Part shown: positions 55,588 to 63,097 of the stretch, piece by piece | Position numbering within the stretch: position 1 is the stretch's first letter | Layout: every line of letters starts with the position of its first letter | Origin: Parapedobacter indicus | Lineage (GTDB): Bacteria > Bacteroidota > Bacteroidia > Sphingobacteriales > Sphingobacteriaceae | Length of the DNA stretch: 64,000 bases | Direction of reading: 5' to 3' | Assembly: GCF_900113765.1 (NCBI RefSeq) | Contig: NZ_FOQO01000002.1 | Location: 620,001 to 684,000 of the forward strand | Notes under the pieces: model-generated | What the model was told of the DNA's origin: nothing | Databases searched by the model: none | What the model saw: the letters and a program-made list of their open reading frames with translations, nothing else | Translations under genes and position numbers: made by a program

Positions 55588-55601
55588 CTTGTATATACAA
55601 G
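55588..55601. promoter_or_regulatory. 14-bp perfect palindrome, operator candidate (copy 1)
   Basis: CTTGTATATACAAG lies just downstream of the -7 box at 55605-55612, at the expected transcription start of the Gfo/Idh gene. An identical copy is at 63057-63070. The sequence resembles GntR-superfamily (AraR-like) operators of the TTGTAnnTACAA type. Confidence 0.7.
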
Positions 55602-55604
55602 AAA

Positions 55605-55618
55605 CAAACTTAGATAAA
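55605..55618 (-). promoter_or_regulatory. Promoter -7 region of the Gfo/Idh-DUF1080 sub-operon
   Basis: Minus-strand TTTATCTAAGTTTG, the same 14-mer as at 19696 and 39124, with TAAGTTTG as -7 box. The -33 position reads ATG rather than TTG. Transcription would run into the overlapping operator and the leader of the gene at 55472. Confidence 0.55.
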
Positions 55619-55638
55619 TCGACAAACTGTTACATTCG

Positions 55639-56454
55639 TTACCTTCCTGCTGCAAGCGGAACAAGATCGAGCCGGCGGACAAACATCTCTGCTCCTTCTG
55701 ACTGTACCTGGATCCTTCCTTCGGAAGGGCGCACACGGATTGCCTGATTGACCAGTATGTCATTGACATAGATATCGATGGAATCCCCTTTCACCACACA
55801 TTCAAGCTTATTCCATTGTCCGACTGGATGTTCTACGTCCTGAGGACCGCGGAATCCAAGTGTATCTTTCCAATTCGGATCGCGGCCATACCAGTTAATC
55901 CTTCCTCTGTTCACTTCCACCAACTCGCCACCGGCTTGATAAACCGGAGTTGTGCCATGCCGCTCGGAAGCTATGGGACTGGTGATCGAAAAGCGATCGC
56001 TTCCATCCCCAACCACGATAAAATCGCCGGTTCCGCCTTCAATGATATTGCATTCAATGGAATGCATCCACGTTCCCGAATAACCGCCGTCTTCACCAAC
56101 AGAGTGAAACAGGATACCGTTATCACGCGCGCGGTCCGCTCTCGAACCGTACGTCTTTTCTCCCCATTTAAATTCCATCACCAGTCGGTAGTCTGCATAG
56201 ACTTCGTCGGTGGTGATGCAACCCCACTCCTCGCCTGAAATACGTAACACACCATCCTGAATGGAAAATACGCCTTTTGGATCCTGATTCTTACCTCGGT
56301 CCCTGATAAATGTATACCAACCATCTAAGTCTTGTCCATTGAATAAATGGATGGTCTTTTTGGGAGCCTTACCTGCACCAGATTGCGCGTTTACGTCTGT
56401 GGACCAAGTCGCGGCCAACCACAATACACACCCTGCATAAAGTACTTTTTTCAT
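55639..56454 (-). CDS. DUF1080 (3-keto-disaccharide hydrolase-like) exported protein, large form
   Basis: A 271-residue protein with a Sec signal (MKKVLYAGCVLWLAATWSTD) and a DUF1080 domain: HLFNGQDLDGWYTF, LRISGEEWGCITTDEVYADY, FKWGEKTYGSRADRARDNG, FHSVGEDGGYSGTWM, ECNIIEGGTGDFI and the C-terminal VQSEGAEMFVRRLDLVPL. It is the most elaborate of the three paralogues. Its start is 17 bases after the stop of the large cytochrome gene and it ends just before the palindromic promoter at 55.6 kb, so it closes the upstream operon. Confidence 0.9.
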   Translation of the reverse strand: MKKVLYAGCVLWLAATWSTDVNAQSGAGKAPKKTIHLFNGQDLDGWYTFIRDRGKNQDPKGVFSIQDGVLRISGEEWGCITTDEVYADYRLVMEFKWGEKTYGSRADRARDNGILFHSVGEDGGYSGTWMHSIECNIIEGGTGDFIVVGDGSDRFSITSPIASERHGTTPVYQAGGELVEVNRGRINWYGRDPNWKDTLGFRGPQDVEHPVGQWNKLECVVKGDSIDIYVNDILVNQAIRVRPSEGRIQVQSEGAEMFVRRLDLVPLAAGR

Positions 56455-56470
56455 ATCTTTCTCCTTTTTA

Positions 56471-59383
56471 TTACTTTGTATTTCCTTCTTTTAGATAAGC
56501 AATTAGATTCGCTAACTCTTCTTTGGTCATGGTTTGTTCCAATCCATCCGGCATCAGCGAAAGCCCGGAGTTGACTAATGATTCAATATTACTCCGCAGG
56601 ATTGCCTCGTCCGTACCAGCCGCAGTGCGCAACGTTAAGCTATTCTCCGTCTCGGACACTACCCACCCCGAAAAAGCTCCACCGTCTTTCGTACGGACAA
56701 CGACCGATTGATACGTGGGATATACTTCGTAATTCGGGACCAAAATATGTAGCAATAACGCGTCCGGCGGCTGATTTTTAACGCCCGTTAAATCCGGTCC
56801 CACTTGACCACCTTTACCTGCATAGGAATGACAAACTCCGCAATGTGTTTGAAATACCGCTGCACCCGCCTTGGCATCTGCCTTTTGTTCCAAAATACTT
56901 CGATACTCCTGGTACACAGCCATCCGATCACCACCCTCTAATTCACCGAATAGTTTTTCAGCCTGTTCACGGATCACCGAATCCTCCGATTTCATCAATC
57001 GGACGCGGTCTACTGACGATATTTCCGCCGCTGCTACGGTCCCTTTTTCAATTGCCGAGAAAAGCACAGGTAAGAATTTTTTATTGGAAACTAAAGCCGA
57101 AATGACTGCAGGCTTCACGTTGGGAGAATAAGCAGACCACTTGTCTTTTTCTGTAAGCAGCTCAGCCCCCCGGGGGTCCTGCAACCTGGAAATGGCTCCA
57201 ACAACCTCGCGCTGTACATCCGGTGGATATTGCGCATCCAATAGATTGCGCAATATATCGGAAGATTGTTTATAGTTCGTAAAACCCAATAATGCGATCG
57301 CGCGTAACCGCAATCGGTGGCCCGTTTCCGCTTCGACCGCCACTTCTTTAATACCACGGATGAAGCGATCCAAATGGGATGTTCCAGCAGAACCGCCTAT
57401 TGCGTAAAGCGTACCACCCAATCCTTCTGCTAGACCCAGCATAGCAGAAACCTGCCATTCCTCAATTCGGTCCGTTGATACCAAGCGTTGGAAAAAAGCA
57501 CGGGTTTCTGACACGGTTCCCCCATGCCCCAACAGACGTCCCAAATCCTGCATGACCGCCGCAAATGCTGCGGTATCTATGGATCGAAGCGCGCCAAAAG
57601 TTTCCAAAAAAGTCGAAGTGCGTGCCGCTACCCCACTCAGCACGGCTGCCCTTGTCCATTTATTGGCTCCGTCCTTCGCGGCGATTCGTGCGAGTGCGGT
57701 CACCGCATCGGGAGATGTAACCTCTCCCAACGCCAAGGCCGCCAGGTATCGGACGCGGGGAGATTCATCATCCGCAGCCGCCAATAATACCGGTATCAGC
57801 TCCGGATGGTGCCCGCTGTCGGAAGCCGACAGCTGAACTACCTGTTCACGTACGGTAGCTACGCTGTCTGCGAACAATTGTTTCCAGGTCTCCGTGTCCA
57901 AGCCGTCGAATAAGCGGAGCAGCCAAAACGCACGAGCCCGGCTTTCAGGCAGGGCCCCACGAACCGCTGTATCCTTCAACAACGCTATTGCATCTTTCGG
58001 ACGCTGTTCCAATAATAATCGGAAAGCGGTTGCCTGCTTCCACCCATCCGGCGAAGACAACGCTCGCACAAGCTGCGAAACACTCGCACCGGATTCCACA
58101 TTGCCTACGGTGTCCCGGTCGGAAGGCTCGAAATCCTCCTGGATTACTCGATAAATACGCCCATCCGTCTTACCGCTCTCAAAATCAAGCTTATCGCGCA
58201 TTTCTTCCGGGACATAAGAAGGATGGTCAATCACCTTCCGATGCATATCCGCGATGTAAAGCCCTCCTTCCGGGCCATGTTGAGCAAATACGGGTCGGAA
58301 CCACTCATCTGTAGATGCCAAGAACTCTTTACCGTGTTCCGCTATTTCCGAACTGAAACTTGGACCGTCCGCATGCAATACTTGCCGCTGCACCAAGTTT
58401 TGCGCAGATTCACAGATAAAAATATTGCCTTTATGCGCGGGAGTTAAGCCGTTCCCATAAAACGCCACCAATCCACTGGCCGCAGTGAATGTTCCAGCAT
58501 GAGAACGTCCGATCAGCTTGGGGATGTAATCCGCCGTCGTCACCGCTTTACTAATCGGATATACCACCGCATCGGCCTCCACGGGCGAAACATTTTCCAC
58601 TGTTTCATTAAAAAGCAAGTCGGGATTGCGACGAAGATACCAAGGTTCCATCACGATCTGCATCACCGGATGTCGGTTGGATGTACCGAACCGGCGCCCA
58701 TACGGATCAATGGTAAGTCCAAATTGGCTTTTGCCGCCAGTTACCTGGAATTCCAGCGTTTCGGGATGAAAACGCCCATCGGCGGCCGTATACGTAACCG
58801 GTGCACGATCGGGGTGATCGGGTGAAGTAACACTTCCTCCATTTAGTCCTCCCGTGACATAAATCCAGCCATCCGGGCCGAGCGTCGGATGGCTCATCCG
58901 GATTTGCGAAGTTTTTGTATCGTTGAATCCGGTCAGTACGATCTTTTTGATGTCGGCCTCTCCGTCGCCATTTGTATCTTTAAAATAATAGATGTGAGGC
59001 GCGCAGGTTACAAATACCCCTCCCTTCCAGGGTAGAATTCCATTGGGATAAGTCAATCCGGTCGCAAAATCATAGCGCTTGTCGTAATGTCCGTCCCCAT
59101 CGGTATCCTCCAGTAGTGCAATGCGCCCCAATGTTGTCGGGTTCCCTCCCTCTGCCGGGTCGGGATATCCCCTGTCTTCCACCACGTATAGCCGCCGGTC
59201 CTCATCAAAAGCAAATGCCACCGGATCAATCACCATGGGTTCAGCAGCCACCAATTCAATACGCATGCCTTCTTCCACTTGGAAACTTTCCAAGGCTTGA
59301 CGTATGCGCTGATTCGTTGAGTTTGTCTGGCAACCGACTATTCCTATTAAGGCGAATAAGAGGATATAAAAATTTCGATTCAT
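56471..59383 (-). CDS. PVC-type cytochrome c protein with propeller and HEAT repeats
   Basis: A 970-residue lipoprotein (C18 in LIGIVGCQTN). An N-terminal dehydrogenase-like beta-propeller (about 35-400: VEDRGYPDPAEGG, LLEDTDGDGHYDKRYDFATGL, GPDGWIYVTGGLNGG, GPEGGLYIADMHRKVI) is followed by alpha-helical HEAT repeats (about 430-790) and a C-terminal cytochrome c domain with CGVCH (848-852) and a candidate methionine ligand in LSLMPDG. The architecture is common in Planctomycetes and Bacteroidota catabolic clusters. It can carry electrons from a substrate oxidised by the propeller or from a partner oxidoreductase. It is the natural electron acceptor for the exported Gfo/Idh enzymes nearby, though this is inferred. 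Confidence 0.9.
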   Translation of the reverse strand: MNRNFYILLFALIGIVGCQTNSTNQRIRQALESFQVEEGMRIELVAAEPMVIDPVAFAFDEDRRLYVVEDRGYPDPAEGGNPTTLGRIALLEDTDGDGHYDKRYDFATGLTYPNGILPWKGGVFVTCAPHIYYFKDTNGDGEADIKKIVLTGFNDTKTSQIRMSHPTLGPDGWIYVTGGLNGGSVTSPDHPDRAPVTYTAADGRFHPETLEFQVTGGKSQFGLTIDPYGRRFGTSNRHPVMQIVMEPWYLRRNPDLLFNETVENVSPVEADAVVYPISKAVTTADYIPKLIGRSHAGTFTAASGLVAFYGNGLTPAHKGNIFICESAQNLVQRQVLHADGPSFSSEIAEHGKEFLASTDEWFRPVFAQHGPEGGLYIADMHRKVIDHPSYVPEEMRDKLDFESGKTDGRIYRVIQEDFEPSDRDTVGNVESGASVSQLVRALSSPDGWKQATAFRLLLEQRPKDAIALLKDTAVRGALPESRARAFWLLRLFDGLDTETWKQLFADSVATVREQVVQLSASDSGHHPELIPVLLAAADDESPRVRYLAALALGEVTSPDAVTALARIAAKDGANKWTRAAVLSGVAARTSTFLETFGALRSIDTAAFAAVMQDLGRLLGHGGTVSETRAFFQRLVSTDRIEEWQVSAMLGLAEGLGGTLYAIGGSAGTSHLDRFIRGIKEVAVEAETGHRLRLRAIALLGFTNYKQSSDILRNLLDAQYPPDVQREVVGAISRLQDPRGAELLTEKDKWSAYSPNVKPAVISALVSNKKFLPVLFSAIEKGTVAAAEISSVDRVRLMKSEDSVIREQAEKLFGELEGGDRMAVYQEYRSILEQKADAKAGAAVFQTHCGVCHSYAGKGGQVGPDLTGVKNQPPDALLLHILVPNYEVYPTYQSVVVRTKDGGAFSGWVVSETENSLTLRTAAGTDEAILRSNIESLVNSGLSLMPDGLEQTMTKEELANLIAYLKEGNTK

Positions 59384-59394
59384 TGCGTACGAGT

Positions 59395-60843
59395 TCAGTT
59401 AGTTTTGGTTTTGTGGTTTGCTAGTAGTCTAAAAAGTGTCTGTAAAATTTTGTCAGAAGCTTGCTCCTCCAAGTAACTAGAACGTGCCCGCCATGTTTCG
59501 TAGCCGCCCAGCTTGTGTTGCGCCGGCGTGGGTAAATATCCATTGTATCCATTGGCCAATTCGATGGTGAACGTCGGCTTAAATGGGCTTTTCGCTTTCA
59601 GTTCCAGGCCGATTTCAACAAAGACCTCAGCCGGGACGGCCGCTATGGCCAGATCCCCGATCCGGAACACTTGCAACAAGATAGCTACTTGGGAAGGATA
59701 GTCTTTCATGAACAACGTCTCGCGTGCATAAATCTCTTCCATTGATTTCATGGTCGGACCTGCGGCTTTTGCGACGATCTCCTCCGCGCGCATAACCTCT
59801 GCATCGGTTGGCTTCCGCACGCCAAGCGTGATTTCTTCCTGTTCCGCGGCGAGCGAAACCCAGTTCTGGTACGGTACATCCTTCACGGCCTCAAAAGACG
59901 CAGCCGCCAGGTTATCGGCAACAGACTTCATTTTTACATAAGGAGAAAACGTCTCCCGCTTCTTGGCCGTCCAGGGAATATTGTTGATGTCGCCACTTGT
60001 ACCATTGGTCATCATGCCGACAAAAGGAGGATGCTGTGGCGATTGGTCTGCGCCTACCAACTTGCCGATCTGGTCTGCAAACATCCCATAATAATCGGCA
60101 GAGATCTCGCCGCTTCCTGTGCCCCCAACGTAATGCAGAGAATAATTGGCCAATAGTGCAATCGGGGTGCCATCCAGTGTTTGCAAGGAGATGACCGGTA
60201 CTTCCGGGTCGACCGGCCCTGCCGGCTTTAACATGTTCGGATTTCCCACGCCCGGATTCATCTTTACCTGATCCTGACCACCAAACGGGTTTGGCAGTGG
60301 CGTACCCGGTTTCATGTGCCAGCGGCGGTTGAATACTTCGCCCGGTTCTTCCCCCACGCCCCAAGCGATTTTTGCCGGCACGCGATTGCGATAGGCCCGG
60401 ATCAACGCATCCGCGGCCCGGTCGACCAAAAATTCCAGATAAGCTGGATCCGGATCACTTTGAAACAAGCCACATGCCGTTCCAGCGGAGTGCGTATGGG
60501 TGGCAGACATCAGCATATGACTGGTCGGGATTCCGGTAAACTCGTGTGCACGCTGCTTGGCTTTATCCAGTACTTCGCGATATACCATACAAAGGTCAAG
60601 CACCACGAATGCCAACTGGGTATGACCATCGTCCAACACCAAGGCCCGCGCGTGCGTCTCATCGTGGATATTCTTGACTAATCCATCCTGCATATTGCCA
60701 TTGATCGACCCGCCAATTTTAGGTGTGATGTTGCTGGTAGCCGCGCCTGCCTGGAAGATCAGCGAATCAGCAACAGCAAAACCCCGGTTGGATGTGGCTA
60801 TCAGTGCCACGCAAACGAAAAAATAATAACCAAAATTTTTCAT
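59395..60843 (-). CDS. Neutral-ceramidase-like exported hydrolase (copy A)
   Basis: A 482-residue protein related to neutral/alkaline ceramidases, zinc amidases that cleave N-acyl bonds. Sec signal, then QAGAATSNITPKIGG, zinc-site THTHSAG (H116, H118), NRRWHMKPGTPLPNPFGG, LLANYSLHYVGG, and the nucleophile region NGTSGDINNI, with a C-terminal VFRIGDLAIAAVPAEVFVE domain. It lacks the C-terminal immunoglobulin-like domain of true ceramidases and is shorter. Its natural substrate is unknown. It is 11 bases before the large cytochrome gene and highly similar to copy B. Confidence 0.9.
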   Translation of the reverse strand: MKNFGYYFFVCVALIATSNRGFAVADSLIFQAGAATSNITPKIGGSINGNMQDGLVKNIHDETHARALVLDDGHTQLAFVVLDLCMVYREVLDKAKQRAHEFTGIPTSHMLMSATHTHSAGTACGLFQSDPDPAYLEFLVDRAADALIRAYRNRVPAKIAWGVGEEPGEVFNRRWHMKPGTPLPNPFGGQDQVKMNPGVGNPNMLKPAGPVDPEVPVISLQTLDGTPIALLANYSLHYVGGTGSGEISADYYGMFADQIGKLVGADQSPQHPPFVGMMTNGTSGDINNIPWTAKKRETFSPYVKMKSVADNLAAASFEAVKDVPYQNWVSLAAEQEEITLGVRKPTDAEVMRAEEIVAKAAGPTMKSMEEIYARETLFMKDYPSQVAILLQVFRIGDLAIAAVPAEVFVEIGLELKAKSPFKPTFTIELANGYNGYLPTPAQHKLGGYETWRARSSYLEEQASDKILQTLFRLLANHKTKTN

Positions 60844-60878
60844 CGAATTATTTTCTTTTAAGCGGCCGATGAGAGCTC

Positions 60879-60921
60879 GATGTAAATAATGATTGCCCTG
60901 TGTGGCAATACGATTTACATC
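60879..60921 (-). other. Two-tiered stem-loop between the two ceramidase-like genes
   Basis: Perfect 9-bp outer arms GATGTAAAT (60879-60887) and ATTTACATC (60913-60921) enclose a perfect 6-bp inner stem ATTGCC/GGCAAT (60892-60897, 60904-60909) with a CTGTGT loop. No T-run follows, so it is not a classical terminator. It may be an RNA-processing or stabilising element between co-transcribed genes. Confidence 0.6.
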
Positions 60922-60943
60922 TCGGTTTCATCAAATTCATTTT

Positions 60944-62428
60944 TTATTCAGACTCTCCAAACATATTCAGCAATGTCTCTACAATCTTTCGCGATGCATT
61001 TTTCTCGACTTTGTTCGTGGTCAGCCACGTTTCATATCCCCCTACTTCATGTTGTTCGGGCGTTGGCAGATAGCCATAGGAACCATTTGCCAACGAAATC
61101 GTGAATGTTTTTTTCATCGGAGACCTTGATTTTATTTCGAGTCCGGTTTCTGCAAAGGTTTCAAACGGAATCGCGGCAATGCCCAGGTCACCGATTTGGA
61201 ATACCTGTAAAATCACGTCAATCTGATCTGGCCATCCCGCCGCGTGATCGACAACCCTCACCGCATATTCCCGTTCCAATGAATGGTGCAGGGGCTTACT
61301 ATTTTCGGGTCGAGACAGGATCTGGTTGGCTAACTTGAGCGTCTCTGCATCTGGTTTTCTTACCTGGAGCGGCAAGATGGTCTGTGCGGCCCCAAGTTTC
61401 ACCCAAGGCACATGATTCACGGATTCGTAAGCCTGAAAAACTTCTTTAGCGACATCATCCGCAACAAAATGCATTTTGGCATAAGGAGGATCTTTGGGCT
61501 TCGGCCCCTTTACATTGATGTTATTGATGTCTCCTGAAGTGCCGTTGCTCATGATGCCTACGAATGGCACCTCTTGCCGATCTGCATGGAGCAATTCCTG
61601 GATACGATCCGCAAAAACGGCAAAGTAATCCGCGGATATATCGTGTTTCGGCACGCCGCCTACATAATGCAGCGAATAGTTTGCCAACAGCGCAATTGGA
61701 CGACCATCCACCGCTTGGACGGAAATAAAGGATACTTCGGGATCCGTTGGCCCTGCTGGTTCCACCAGATCAGGGTTTCCGATTCCAGGATTCATCTTCA
61801 CGGCATCCATCCCGCCAAAGGGGTTGATTACCGGCTTTTTCATTTTCCAGCGGCGGTTAAAAACATGTTCCGGCACGTTCACCGCACCCCAGCCGATCCG
61901 GGCGGGCCCCAGATGCTCCAACGCGATGGCCACGCCATCGGCGATCCGATGGGCGACAAACTGCTGATATTCATCCAATGGTTTGCCGAAATTCCATGCT
62001 CTTCTTAATGCGCCGTCGCCTTGCGCGCTCGTAGCAGAATGGGTATGCGTAGACGAGGTTAGCACGTGTTCGGGAGGTATACCCGTTCGCTTGTGGATAA
62101 TCCGTTTTGCCTCATCATACACCTCTCGCGCGATGGATATATTATCCGAAACAACGAAGGCCAGCTTCGTCGTACCGTCATCCAGCACCAGCGCACGCGC
62201 ATGCAGCTGGTCGTGTACATTTTTCGCCTCCGGCGGAATGCCAAAGTTGCCAACAATGCCCCCACCCAGATAAGGCGTGATGTTACTGATGGATGCTCCG
62301 GCTCTGAAAACCAGTTGTTTGGTGGGGTCGGCATTGGATTGCCCCCTTGTTTGTAAGCCGGACAAACAGAGAAAACCCACCAAAATGGAAATTTTCCTTA
62401 CTTCAATAAATCGGGTTATTGCTTTCAT
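60944..62428 (-). CDS. Neutral-ceramidase-like exported hydrolase (copy B)
   Basis: A 494-residue paralogue of copy A. Sec signal (ILVGFLCLSGLQTRGQ), FRAGASISNITPYLGGG, zinc-site STHTHSAT (H128, H130), NRRWKMKKPVINPFGG, LLANYSLHYVGG, NGTSGDINNI, and VFQIGDLGIAAIPFETFAE near the C-terminus. Both metal and nucleophile motifs are intact. It is separated from copy A by 100 bases with a large hairpin and from the truncated third copy by 19 bases. Amide substrate unknown; N-acylated amino sugars fit the neighbours better than ceramide, since the downstream block has a deacetylase and a deaminase. Confidence 0.9.
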   Translation of the reverse strand: MKAITRFIEVRKISILVGFLCLSGLQTRGQSNADPTKQLVFRAGASISNITPYLGGGIVGNFGIPPEAKNVHDQLHARALVLDDGTTKLAFVVSDNISIAREVYDEAKRIIHKRTGIPPEHVLTSSTHTHSATSAQGDGALRRAWNFGKPLDEYQQFVAHRIADGVAIALEHLGPARIGWGAVNVPEHVFNRRWKMKKPVINPFGGMDAVKMNPGIGNPDLVEPAGPTDPEVSFISVQAVDGRPIALLANYSLHYVGGVPKHDISADYFAVFADRIQELLHADRQEVPFVGIMSNGTSGDINNINVKGPKPKDPPYAKMHFVADDVAKEVFQAYESVNHVPWVKLGAAQTILPLQVRKPDAETLKLANQILSRPENSKPLHHSLEREYAVRVVDHAAGWPDQIDVILQVFQIGDLGIAAIPFETFAETGLEIKSRSPMKKTFTISLANGSYGYLPTPEQHEVGGYETWLTTNKVEKNASRKIVETLLNMFGESE

Positions 62429-62447
62429 TTTCTTCCTAATAGTTGAT

Positions 62448-62993
62448 TCATTGCCTGATCGTTTTTGTCAAATGCCGGACTACTTTCCGATCGTCGCCTG
62501 CTAGTTCATGAAGAAGGCGAACAGCCGTGTCAAGCATTAGTTCTCCTCCTCCCGGTGCCAACCTCGAATTAATCGTTTCATAACTCCCTTGAGCGAATGC
62601 TTCCCTGTTTGGGACGTATGCAATATGGCTGTTGGTCAATTCTATGATCAGCGTGGTCGGGAAAGGCGACTTTTCCTTGATCGCCATTCCTAACGCTGCA
62701 AAAAGTTCCCCCGGCAACCCGACGATTGCCGCGCTGTCACTGATCTGCATTACCTGCACATGGAGCGGCAATGTCCAAGGTAATGAACCCACGGTGGGCG
62801 GAATCGCTTCCCCTGTTTGTCGCATCCGATATAGTGAACGAATTTTGACAGCCCGCCTACGTGGCGTGATGTTGGCTTGCGCAATACCCGCATAGGATTG
62901 CGCACAAACAGGTAACGTAGCGCCGCACATCATCGCCAAGAGTAAAGCGGTGAGAGGAGGAGCAGACACAAGACTACCTGGATTTACGCTCAT
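62448..62993 (-). CDS. Internally deleted third ceramidase-like copy
   Basis: A 181-residue exported protein. Signal peptide about 1-31, then GIAQANITPRR (37-47), which matches the N-terminal ITP motif of the two full-length copies. From residue about 79 it matches their C-terminal domain: VQVMQISDSAAIVGLPGELFAA, IIELTNSHIAYVPNREAFAQGSYETINSRL. About 300 residues with the zinc histidines and the GTSGD nucleophile are absent, yet the frame is intact. So it is either a decaying remnant or a retained non-catalytic domain. Start is the ATG at 62993; the frame opens at a TTG within the palindromic promoter. First gene after a controlled promoter. Confidence 0.8.
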   Translation of the reverse strand: MSVNPGSLVSAPPLTALLLAMMCGATLPVCAQSYAGIAQANITPRRRAVKIRSLYRMRQTGEAIPPTVGSLPWTLPLHVQVMQISDSAAIVGLPGELFAALGMAIKEKSPFPTTLIIELTNSHIAYVPNREAFAQGSYETINSRLAPGGGELMLDTAVRLLHELAGDDRKVVRHLTKTIRQ

Positions 62994-63016
62994 AATTAAA
63001 GGTCTTTCTTTGTATA

Positions 63017-63031
63017 TGTTCGTTCCGAACA
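63017..63031. promoter_or_regulatory. Small inverted repeat in the leader of the third ceramidase-like gene
   Basis: TGTTCG-TTC-CGAACA, 6-bp perfect arms, between the -7 box and the ATG at 62993. It could be a second regulatory site or a leader hairpin. Confidence 0.35.
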
Positions 63032-63039
63032 ATATAAAG

Positions 63040-63047
63040 CAAAGATA
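63040..63047 (-). promoter_or_regulatory. -7 box of the ceramidase operon
   Basis: Minus-strand TATCTTTG, 46 bases before the ATG at 62993. A TTG of the overlapping palindrome lies 19 bases upstream and can serve as -33 element, so the operator would cover the promoter. Confidence 0.6.
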
Positions 63048-63056
63048 AGAATACAA

Positions 63057-63070
63057 CTTGTATATACAAG
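63057..63070. promoter_or_regulatory. 14-bp perfect palindrome, operator candidate (copy 2)
   Basis: CTTGTATATACAAG, identical to 55588-55601. Here it overlaps the -33 region of the ceramidase operon promoter. Its location on two promoters of the same catabolic block makes chance unlikely. Confidence 0.7.
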
Positions 63071-63097
63071 AGAAAAGATTTCAATTTTGTCCAGCAA

